11,604 nucleotides of DNA from JAEUIA01 sp034440255. GTDB lineage: Bacteria; Planctomycetota; UBA1135; GCA-002686595. The stretch spans positions 1-11,604 of the forward strand of contig JAWXBU010000202.1 in assembly GCA_034440255.1 (NCBI GenBank). Reading direction: 5' to 3'. The translations under genes were made by a program, and so were the position numbers. Position 1 is the stretch's first letter; every line of letters starts with the position of its first letter. The notes beneath the pieces were generated by a model. It was not told the origin of the DNA and searched no databases. It was given only the letters and a program-made list of their open reading frames with translations. This document shows positions 1 through 5,721 of the stretch, piece by piece.

Positions 1-438
1 CGACGGTGGTGGAAAGAGATGGGTCAGCATCGTTATCCGCGAGCAAGCGAGTTGCTCATCACCGCCGACGGAGGCGGTAGCAATGGTCATCGCACTCGAC
101 TGTGGAAGGTCTCACTTCAGGAGCTGGCGGATGAACTCGGTCTAAAGCTGTTCGTCTGCCATTTCCCACCGGGCACCAGCAAGTTGAATAAGATTGAACA
201 CCGTCTCTTCAGCTTCATCACGCAGAACTGGCGCGGGCGACCGCTGATCAGCCATCAAACGGTGGTCAACCTCATCTCCAGCACTACGACGCGCGCCGGA
301 CTGATCGTCAAGGCGGCCATCGATACAGACCGCTACGAGACCGAGATCAAGGTCAGCGACGAGCAGATGGCTAGCCTGCGGATTACTCGTCAATCCTTCC
401 ACGGTGAGTGGAACTACGTGCTGAGGCCTCGCAAGTGA
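1..438 (+). CDS. ISAzo13-family transposase, C-terminal part (cut by window edge)
   Basis: This is the C-terminal portion of a DDE transposase of the ISAzo13 family (the 'Rhodopirellula transposase' group), which cuts and joins the ends of its insertion sequence. The frame is open from base 1, so the start lies outside the window; the ATG at 19 is internal. Counting from that Met, ITADGGGSNG near residues 14-23 carries the second catalytic Asp (D17), and the NKIEHRLFSF segment carries the catalytic Glu (E60). The spacing and the HFPPGTSKLNKIEHRLF block are typical of the family. The following RGRPLISHQTVVNLI stretch and the WNYVLRP ending match the usual C-terminus. No frameshift is visible in the part seen. 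Family assignment is from remembered motifs and is fairly secure; whether the whole element is active cannot be judged here. Confidence 0.9.
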   Translation, partial: RRWWKEMGQHRYPRASELLITADGGGSNGHRTRLWKVSLQELADELGLKLFVCHFPPGTSKLNKIEHRLFSFITQNWRGRPLISHQTVVNLISSTTTRAGLIVKAAIDTDRYETEIKVSDEQMASLRITRQSFHGEWNYVLRPRK

Positions 439-465
439 TCGTCAAGGTTATTTCTGCGCAGGCCC
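1..465 (+). mobile_element. Right-hand part of an ISAzo13-type insertion sequence
   Basis: The transposase reading frame ends at 438. Shortly after it, 446-465 reads ggttatttctgcgcaggccc. Its reverse complement begins GGGCCTGCGCAG, a plausible outer inverted repeat starting with GGG. I infer the element ends at about 465. The left end is outside the window, so the matching inverted repeat and any target-site duplication cannot be checked. Confidence 0.5.
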
Positions 466-790
466 TTAGCGAGTAGCGCACAGGCCGGAAAGCTGGCCTG
501 GCCGAGCATATTGGTATGGTGGAAGGACATCGTCGAGCCCGTTCTCCGGGCGAACTGGTACTGGGATTCATCTGGTGCTCGCTTCGCGGAATGAATCGGG
601 TCTGCATCAACTGGGGTTCCGCGTTTGCGGCCCTGATTTTGAGACGGGTATGAGCGGCACTCGATTTAGATTGCACGTCGAGATGTGGAGATGGCCCTCG
701 GAGCGTCGCGACCGCCGCGCGGCTGACCGTTTTGGGGAAAAGGCAGCAGCCCACTGCGAAGCAAGTCATTTGGGCCGGCCTCAAACCCAC

Positions 791-816
791 GTGTGGATGC
801 AGGTGGCTGTCCACAC
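791..816. other. Inverted repeat / hairpin, 7 bp stem
   Basis: gtgtgga at 791-797 pairs perfectly with tccacac at 810-816 across a 12-base loop. It lies 17 bases to the left of a second, longer hairpin. No T-run follows on either strand, so it is not a classical terminator. Confidence 0.45.
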
Positions 817-833
817 TCGACCCAGTGGCAGGA

Positions 834-865
834 GCTCGCCTTTGAACATGCGTTCGAGGGCGAGC
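834..865. terminator. Long hairpin downstream of flgE, possible terminator
   Basis: Bases 834-847 can pair with 852-865 around the four-base loop atgc. The outer seven pairs (gctcgcc/ggcgagc) and the inner four (gaac/gttc) are perfect. In plus-strand RNA the two remaining odd positions are G-U pairs, giving a continuous 14-pair stem; in the flgE-sense RNA they become A-C mismatches. It begins 25 bases past the flgE stop, a natural place for a terminator, but no U-tract follows on either strand. Termination is an inference. Confidence 0.45.
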
Positions 866-890
866 CGCGGGTTAGCTACTCCTCAAATCG

Positions 891-2825
891 TTAAACCAAG
901 TTCACCAAGTCGCGCAGGACTTCATCCTGCGCCGAGATCACCCTCGAATTCGCCTGGAACCCACGCTGAGCCTCGATCAAGTGCACGAACTGCTCGGCAG
1001 TATCCACGTTGGAACCTTCCAGGCTCCCACCGACGACACGTCCCGCCTTGCCGACACTGCCCGCCGTGATGTTCGCCGGCCCGCTGTTCGCGCTCAACGA
1101 GTACGCCGTGTCACTCACCTGATTCAATCCATCTGTATTTGCAAACGTCGCGATCCCGAGCTCACCCAAAGATCGCGTCTTCCCGTTCGAGTACGTCCCG
1201 ATCAGCGAACCGTCTCCGTCCACCGCGATCGTGTCGAGCACACCCGCCGCATTCCCATCTTGCTCGCGCACGACGAGGTCACCGCCGCTCCCGTACTGCG
1301 TGATGCCCACGAACGAGGCGCTCGAGCCCATGTCGAGTCGGAAAGTCTGGGTCGTGTTCGAGCCCGCGAATTGCACGGTGATGTCCGTATCCAGCCCCGA
1401 CAATCCCAGCGGCGTACCGTCATTGGCGAACCGAATATCCGTTATCGGCCCAGACACGATCGTGCCTTCGTTCGCCGCGATACTCGGCGTCGCCGTCCAC
1501 GAACCATCCGCCTGTCTCACGAAATCGAACGTGACCGCGTGAGCGAGTCCCGCTGCGTCGTACACCTCGGCCGTCGTCGAAACCTCATCCGCCTTCGTGC
1601 CTTGCTGCGTCGTCGCAGTCGCGTAGACCTGCCACTGCGTCTTGCCTGTCGATGAGCTCGAGTCCGAGATGGACAGTGCGAGATCCGATTCACCCGGCGT
1701 ATCAGCAGTGACTTGGATGCGGCCTTGATTGTCGAGCGCGACCGTCGCGTTGGTGTACAGGTTGTCGAGGAACGCCACGAACTGATTCACCGTCGTGCCG
1801 TCGTTCGACGCACCGAACGTGAACACGGTGTTGATCGCCGTTCCGTCCGCATCGACACCGACGACACGGATCGTGTCTCCGCTCGTGTACTGCGTGACGT
1901 TGCCCGGCAGATCGTCGAGCGTCGTCGCCGTCGTCACCGGCGATTGCGCGCCTTGCACGAGTGTCGTCGCAAGCCCGAGCGCGTTCGCGAGATCGAGTCC
2001 GGTCGAGCCGGGCACGACCTTGATCGAGGCCGACTCACCAGTGCGTTCCGTCCCGACCACCACTTGTCCGGCACCGTTCACACTGCTCGTCACACCGTCG
2101 ATCGCGTCGATAGCCGCTGCAATCGTCGCGGCGCTCACGCCGCCGGTTGCGCCCGGAATGTTGACGGTCTTCGACACGCCGCCGCTCACGATGATGCTCA
2201 TCGACCACGTTTGGCCGACGGGAATCGGGAACGGGCCCGTGTTCGTCCCGGCGATCGTCGCTGGGTCGCCATCCACGAGCGCGGCCGTGCCGGTCATGAT
2301 TTCGGGCAGCGGGCCGTTCACTTGTGCCGGCAAATTACCGGCGATCGACACGGTGGTCGTCGCCGTCGGCGCGAACGCTGCTTCCGTGTCGAGTTGAATC
2401 GGCGCACCTGCGCGATTGAGCACTTTGAAGCCGCTGCGTTGATCGACGAGGTTGCGCCCGCCGTCGATGCCGAACGTTCCGACGCGTGTGAACAGAACGC
2501 GCGAGCCGTTCGACATCATGAAGAAGCCCTGCCCGTCGATCGCGACGTCCAGCGGCCGACCGGTCGACGACAGCGCACCTTGCGCAAAATTGCGACCGAT
2601 GTCGGCAAGCCGAACACCGCTGCCGATCTGCACCGGATTCACGCCGCCGAGGCCCGCGGACGGACCGCTCGCGTAACGCAGTGTCTGGTTGTATTGATCG
2701 CTGAATCGCGCCGACCCGGTCTTGTAGCCGGGCGTGTTCGAATTGGCGAGGTTGTTACCGATCAGGTCGATCCAGTCTTGGTGAGCTTGGAGACCGGTGA
2801 GCGCGCTGGAGAGTGAACTGGTCAT
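891..2825 (-). CDS. flgE: Flagellar hook protein FlgE, enlarged
   Basis: FlgE polymerises into the flexible hook joining the basal-body rod to the filament. The N-terminal D0 signature is clear: LTGLQAHQDWIDLIGNNLAN (about residues 9-28) followed by TPGYK. DVAIDGQGFFM (93-103) is the conserved start of the next domain. The C-terminus, EQFVHLIEAQRGFQANSRVI (611-630), is the classic rod/hook/HAP coiled-coil end. Between them, residues about 160-415 are variable and include two beta-alpha-beta-like stretches (about 205-285 and 315-390) resembling flagellin 'IN' insertions. Residues 415-555 look like the usual D2 domain (TAEVYDAAGLAHAVTFDFV). At 644 residues it is much longer than the roughly 400 residues of enterobacterial FlgE. 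No Cys is present. Start: ATG at 2823-2825, 16 bases after the flgD stop, which suggests co-translation. Identity is very secure; the insert boundaries are approximate. Confidence 0.96.
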   Translation of the reverse strand: MTSSLSSALTGLQAHQDWIDLIGNNLANSNTPGYKTGSARFSDQYNQTLRYASGPSAGLGGVNPVQIGSGVRLADIGRNFAQGALSSTGRPLDVAIDGQGFFMMSNGSRVLFTRVGTFGIDGGRNLVDQRSGFKVLNRAGAPIQLDTEAAFAPTATTTVSIAGNLPAQVNGPLPEIMTGTAALVDGDPATIAGTNTGPFPIPVGQTWSMSIIVSGGVSKTVNIPGATGGVSAATIAAAIDAIDGVTSSVNGAGQVVVGTERTGESASIKVVPGSTGLDLANALGLATTLVQGAQSPVTTATTLDDLPGNVTQYTSGDTIRVVGVDADGTAINTVFTFGASNDGTTVNQFVAFLDNLYTNATVALDNQGRIQVTADTPGESDLALSISDSSSSTGKTQWQVYATATTQQGTKADEVSTTAEVYDAAGLAHAVTFDFVRQADGSWTATPSIAANEGTIVSGPITDIRFANDGTPLGLSGLDTDITVQFAGSNTTQTFRLDMGSSASFVGITQYGSGGDLVVREQDGNAAGVLDTIAVDGDGSLIGTYSNGKTRSLGELGIATFANTDGLNQVSDTAYSLSANSGPANITAGSVGKAGRVVGGSLEGSNVDTAEQFVHLIEAQRGFQANSRVISAQDEVLRDLVNLV

Positions 2826-2841
2826 GGTGCCGTCTTTCTGA

Positions 2842-3312
2842 TCAAGAGTTGTCGTTCGTCGTTTCGGTTTCGTCCGCAGCGCCGAGCACCTCGGTCACGT
2901 TGCCGAGCGGCACGTTGTTGCCGCCGATCGAGAGTTGCGCGAGATCGTCCTCGATCTTGACCGAGCTCACGGTTCCGACCCTCGACTCCTGAGTCGTCGG
3001 ATCGGTGTAGCGCACTTGCTGACCGATCAGCGAGCTCGACTGCGTCAACTGCGACATCAACGCGTTGTTCTGCTGCAGAACTGCAAGCCCGACGACGTTG
3101 TCGTTGAGCTCCTGCATCTGCTCGAGCGAACTGAACTGCGCGAGCTGCGCGATGTACTGGCCGTTGTCTTGAGGCGCCAACGGGTCTTGGTTCTTGAGCT
3201 GGCTGACGAGCAGCTTCATGAATGCGTCCTTGTCGAGATTCGACGCAGACGCAACCGTGGATGCCGAGTTGCTCGACGCGTTCGAGCCCGATTGAATGTT
3301 GGAGACGACCAT
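2842..3312 (-). CDS. flgD: Flagellar hook assembly (cap) protein FlgD, short form
   Basis: FlgD sits at the tip of the growing hook and helps FlgE subunits fold into place; it is discarded after hook completion. The signature LDKDAFMKLLVSQLKNQDPL (residues 26-45) and the AQLAQFSSLEQM block (55-66) are textbook FlgD. The C-terminal part, LIGQQVRYTD to VPLGNVTEV (95-142), matches the small beta-barrel (tudor-like) FlgD domain. The protein has 156 residues, so the Ig-like domain found in the longer enterobacterial protein (about 230 residues) seems absent. The ATG at 3310-3312 is chosen because the conserved region begins shortly after it, GAGGA lies five bases upstream, and the gene then starts 16 bases after the fliK stop. 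The same frame is open further upstream to 3501, but that part overlaps fliK and has no FlgD character. Confidence 0.95.
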   Translation of the reverse strand: MVVSNIQSGSNASSNSASTVASASNLDKDAFMKLLVSQLKNQDPLAPQDNGQYIAQLAQFSSLEQMQELNDNVVGLAVLQQNNALMSQLTQSSSLIGQQVRYTDPTTQESRVGTVSSVKIEDDLAQLSIGGNNVPLGNVTEVLGAADETETTNDNS

Positions 3313-3317
3313 GGTTT

Positions 3318-3322
3318 TCCTC
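3318..3322 (-). promoter_or_regulatory. Ribosome binding site of flgD (GAGGA)
   Basis: On the minus strand GAGGA is followed by five bases and then the ATG at 3310-3312. It fixes the flgD start within the fliK-flgD junction and argues against the longer upstream frame. Confidence 0.7.
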
Positions 3323-3328
3323 GTGGTT

Positions 3329-4531
3329 TCAGGCGTAAAAGTCGACGCCGGACTTGGCCAAGGCGGCGTGGAGAGCGGGTGAGCGTTCGATCGCCGAGGC
3401 TTCGGCGACGTGTTTCTGTGGGTTCGATCGCGAAGAGGACTTGTCCGTGTCGCGACTCCCGCGGTCTTCGAAACCGAGCGAGAGCTGGAACTCCTGCGCA
3501 TCGATTCCGTGCTGTCGCAACGATGCGCGCAGTTCGGGCAAGTGCGTTTGAATCGCCTGCAGCGTCTCTTGCTTTTCAGCGTGCACGGTCGTCTTGACGC
3601 GGCCGTCCTCGACGCTCAAGTGAATCGAGATGCGGCCGAGTTCGATCGGATGCAGTTGGATGCGCGCTTCGCTGAGCTGCGGTGTGATCTGCACGCGGAT
3701 TTGGCGCAGGATGTCCGCGGCGCGTTCGACTTCCTCGGCCGTGCGCGCGGCCGGCGTTTCGCGCGGCGATTCGATTTTGGCTGCTTCGAGTGCGGCGTCG
3801 TTCTTGGCGTTCGCGGCGGGGACGGGTTGGTTGTGCGTCTCGCCGTGTGTTGCGCCGAGTTTCGTCGTCGCGAGTTCGCCGCCGATCGGCTTCTGCTCGC
3901 CGTCGACTTCTGGAGCCGCCGCGGGTGCGGGCTCGAGTTCACTCGCACTCAGGCCCGTCGCCGATGGAGCAGTGTTCGCGAGGACGGGCGCGATCGTGGG
4001 CAAGATCGCGGGGGGTGTGATCGGCGCATCCGTGCTCGACTCGGCGGGCAGTGACTCGGCGTCCACCGCCGCCTGGACTTCGATCGCGACTCCCTCGATC
4101 GCCGGGGAGAACTCGCCTTCGCCGTCCGCGTCCGTGGAACTCGTCGTCGCGCCTTTCGTCGTTTTCGACGGCTCTTTTGCTTCGGTCTCCGGAGCTTCGT
4201 CGCTGGGCTCGCTTTGAGTCGAACTCTCCGTTTTGCCCTTGGTTTTCAGCTCGTTGTGCGACGCGAAGGAAGCGTTCTGTTCTTGCAGATGCAGAGAAAA
4301 ACGTTCCGGCCTCTCGTCAGAGCGTTCCGGTCGTTCGCGACCCTTCACCTTGTCGTCCGAGCGCGATTCGACGTCGTCGCGGCGTTCGCTGCGCCGGTCA
4401 GCGCTCTCGGCGCGAGCCTGCTTCGTTCGCATGAAGTCGTTCGCGTCGGTGCGGTTCGTGGGCGTAGAGCGTGAGATCTCGGCCAAGCGGTCCATGCCCA
4501 ACCATGGAGCAAGGTCGGGGCCAAGTGCCAA
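3329..4531 (-). CDS. fliK: Flagellar hook-length control protein FliK
   Basis: FliK is exported during hook growth, measures hook length and switches the export gate from hook to filament proteins. The C-terminal Flg_hook domain is recognisable at about residues 275-355: ITPQLSEARIQLHPIELGRI (282-301), then a strand-rich part ending LRASLRQHGIDAQEFQL. Residues 20-270 are low-complexity, rich in Ala, Pro, Glu, Ser and Thr, as expected for the disordered ruler region. ERPER occurs twice (66-70, 73-77). It has 400 residues from the TTG at 4529-4531, close to the usual family length. The TTG has only a weak upstream purine stretch. The ATG at 4493-4495 (388 residues) is an equally good start. The gene is followed by flgD after 16 bases, and the order fliK-flgD-flgE is common in flagellar operons, which supports the call. 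Confidence 0.9.
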   Translation of the reverse strand: MALGPDLAPWLGMDRLAEISRSTPTNRTDANDFMRTKQARAESADRRSERRDDVESRSDDKVKGRERPERSDERPERFSLHLQEQNASFASHNELKTKGKTESSTQSEPSDEAPETEAKEPSKTTKGATTSSTDADGEGEFSPAIEGVAIEVQAAVDAESLPAESSTDAPITPPAILPTIAPVLANTAPSATGLSASELEPAPAAAPEVDGEQKPIGGELATTKLGATHGETHNQPVPAANAKNDAALEAAKIESPRETPAARTAEEVERAADILRQIRVQITPQLSEARIQLHPIELGRISIHLSVEDGRVKTTVHAEKQETLQAIQTHLPELRASLRQHGIDAQEFQLSLGFEDRGSRDTDKSSSRSNPQKHVAEASAIERSPALHAALAKSGVDFYA

Positions 4532-4534
4532 GAG

Positions 4535-4549
4535 TGCGTCTCAGACGCA
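4535..4549. promoter_or_regulatory. Perfect 15-bp palindrome just upstream of fliK
   Basis: tgcgtct-c-agacgca is a perfect 7-1-7 palindrome three bases before the TTG that may start fliK. The one-base centre makes it a poor hairpin, so a dimeric regulator site is more likely than a terminator. No matching second copy was noticed in the window. A regulatory role is inference. Confidence 0.35.
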
Positions 4550-4653
4550 GGCACGCTGGATCGTCACGATTTGCAGCGCGAGTCGCGCCGCCATTTTTTC
4601 GCTGTTCGTGCGCGTCACTGCGACAGAAGTTCACGCAGGAGGCAGCTTCTCGT

Positions 4654-5349
4654 TCAGCTTTTCGCCGCGACGTCGCAGGATCCATCGGCGTTCCCGACGA
4701 TGCGCACGTGAGCGAGTCCGACGAAGAGTCCGCTTTCGACGACTCCGGGAATCGCGTCGATCGTCCGCTCCAACGTCGCGGGATCGTCGATCGATCGACC
4801 GAAACTACAGTCGAGGATCTCGTTGTGGTTGTCGGTGACGAACACGCGGCCCTCTTTCATACGACGTGTCGTCGTGCAACCGAGCTTCGCGAGTGCGCGC
4901 TCCACGCTTTTCGACGCGAACGGCACGACTTCGACCGGCAATGCGAACGTGAGCCCCAGTTTCGGCACTACTTTGTTCGCTCCGACGACGATCACGACAC
5001 GCGTCGAGTTGGCGGCGATGACTTTCTCGCGCAACAGCGCGCCTCCGCCGCCTTTGATCATGTCGAAGTGTGCATCGATCTCGTCAGCTCCGTCGACGGT
5101 CAGATCGATTCGCGTCACGTCGTCCAAGGTCGCGAGCGGAATGCCGAACTCGCGCGCTTTCGTCTCGGTTTGGATCGACGTCGGTACACCGCGCACGAGC
5201 AATCCCTCCGCCTGAATGCGTTCGGCCAAGGCGACGAGGAAGAAGTGCACCGTCGAACCCGTGCCGAGCCCCAAAGTCATCCCCGTTGCGACCCATTCGG
5301 CCGCTTTTCGCCCGGCGATTTCCTTCACGTCGTGTTGGCTTCCGCTCAT
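4654..5349 (-). CDS. rpiA: Ribose-5-phosphate isomerase A
   Basis: RpiA interconverts ribose 5-phosphate and ribulose 5-phosphate in the non-oxidative pentose phosphate pathway in the cytoplasm. The phosphate-binding loop LGLGTGSTVHFFL (residues 26-38) and TSIQTETKAREFGIPL (57-72) are present. LTVDGADEID (83-92) gives the Asp pair D86/D89, and IKGGGGALLREKVIA (98-112) gives K99 and E108; these match E. coli D81, D84, K94 and E103 with the same spacing. It is 231 residues, close to the 219 of E. coli. The ATG at 5347-5349 is chosen because TAGGA lies eight bases upstream; the frame extends to 5427, but those residues are not RpiA-like. It precedes fliK on the same strand by 122 bases and diverges from feoA. 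Function is secure; co-transcription with the hook genes is a guess. Confidence 0.96.
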   Translation of the reverse strand: MSGSQHDVKEIAGRKAAEWVATGMTLGLGTGSTVHFFLVALAERIQAEGLLVRGVPTSIQTETKAREFGIPLATLDDVTRIDLTVDGADEIDAHFDMIKGGGGALLREKVIAANSTRVVIVVGANKVVPKLGLTFALPVEVVPFASKSVERALAKLGCTTTRRMKEGRVFVTDNHNEILDCSFGRSIDDPATLERTIDAIPGVVESGLFVGLAHVRIVGNADGSCDVAAKS

Positions 5350-5357
5350 GGCTGCGA

Positions 5358-5362
5358 TCCTA
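5358..5362 (-). promoter_or_regulatory. Ribosome binding site of rpiA (TAGGA)
   Basis: TAGGA on the minus strand stands eight bases before the ATG at 5347-5349 and selects it over an upstream in-frame Met at 5427. Confidence 0.6.
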
Positions 5363-5456
5363 ATGAGGAACAGTGCCTTTGAAGCGCGCGAAGGGCTGTT
5401 TGCCGCTGAATTCCTGCTGGTATTCACGCTGGCGTACCGGGGCAGTCGACGATAAA

Positions 5457-5473
5457 TTGAGAATCAGTCTCAA
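5457..5473. promoter_or_regulatory. Fur-box-like palindrome upstream of feoAB
   Basis: TTGAGAATCAGTCTCAA is an 8-1-8 palindrome with a single mismatched pair. Its inner 15 bases agree with the 7-1-7 Fur consensus TGATAATCATTATCA at 12 of 15 positions. It lies 15-31 bases before the feoA start, directly after an AT-rich gataaatt (5451-5458) that could hold a -10 element, though I see no good -35. Binding by Fur with Fe(II) would repress iron uptake when iron is plentiful. Because rpiA is divergent, the site could also affect it. The match is seen; binding is inferred. Confidence 0.7.
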
Positions 5474-5487
5474 CACGAGACGCGCTC

Positions 5488-5721
5488 ATGAAAGCCCTGC
5501 ACGAGATCCGCCCCGGCGCCCGCGCCCGACTGACACGCTTCGTCGGAGGTGATCGTTCGTTCCATCGGCGCTTGATGGAGCTCGGTTTTCTGCCCGGGAC
5601 TTCGGTGCGCCTCGTGCGCTGCGTCGCCGTCGGCGACTTGGTCGAACTCGAAGTGCGCGGTAGCCACATCAGCTTGCGCCGCTCCGAAGCGAGCGAACTG
5701 CGCTTCGAACTCGAAGGATGA
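5488..5721 (+). CDS. feoA: Ferrous iron transport protein FeoA
   Basis: FeoA is a small cytoplasmic SH3-like protein that works with the FeoB channel in Fe(II) uptake, probably by contacting FeoB. At 77 residues it has the usual size. The pattern is typical: a basic beta-strand start, RRLMELGFLPGTSVRLVR (27-44), then VGDLVELEVRGSHISLRRSE (48-67). The ATG at 5488 has a weak GAGA seven bases upstream. The stop overlaps the feoB start (ATGA at 5718-5721), so the two are very likely translationally coupled. A Fur-like site precedes the gene. No oddities were seen. Confidence 0.95.
   Translation: MKALHEIRPGARARLTRFVGGDRSFHRRLMELGFLPGTSVRLVRCVAVGDLVELEVRGSHISLRRSEASELRFELEG

Larger units (their letters stand above)
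466..890. other. Non-coding spacer between IS end and flgE, rich in inverted repeats
   Basis: No convincing gene lies here. Open frames on both strands (383-814 minus, 575-1069 plus) overlap each other and lack protein-like patterns. The stretch has several inverted repeats: caggcc/ggcctg at 481-486 and 495-500, gattcat/atgaatc at 565-571 and 591-597, a near-palindrome at 769-785, gtgtgga/tccacac at 791-797 and 810-816, and the long hairpin at 834-865. It may be old operon DNA decayed after IS insertion, or a structured untranslated region downstream of flgE. Confidence 0.6.

Noticed and set aside
624..633. Ten-base word tttgcggccc shared with 8151-8160
   Set aside because: A ten-base match is expected by chance in a window of this size, and the flanks differ.
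1713..2816. Long plus-strand open frame (367 codons) opposite flgE
   Set aside because: It is antisense to a clear FlgE gene, is very rich in Arg and His, and shows no protein family pattern; GC-rich coding DNA often leaves such frames open.
4554..4600. Possible sigma-54 promoter upstream of fliK (a GG and a GC ten bases apart on the minus strand)
   Set aside because: Only the GG/GC spacing fits; the flanking bases of the -24/-12 consensus are mostly wrong, and such pairs are common in GC-rich DNA.
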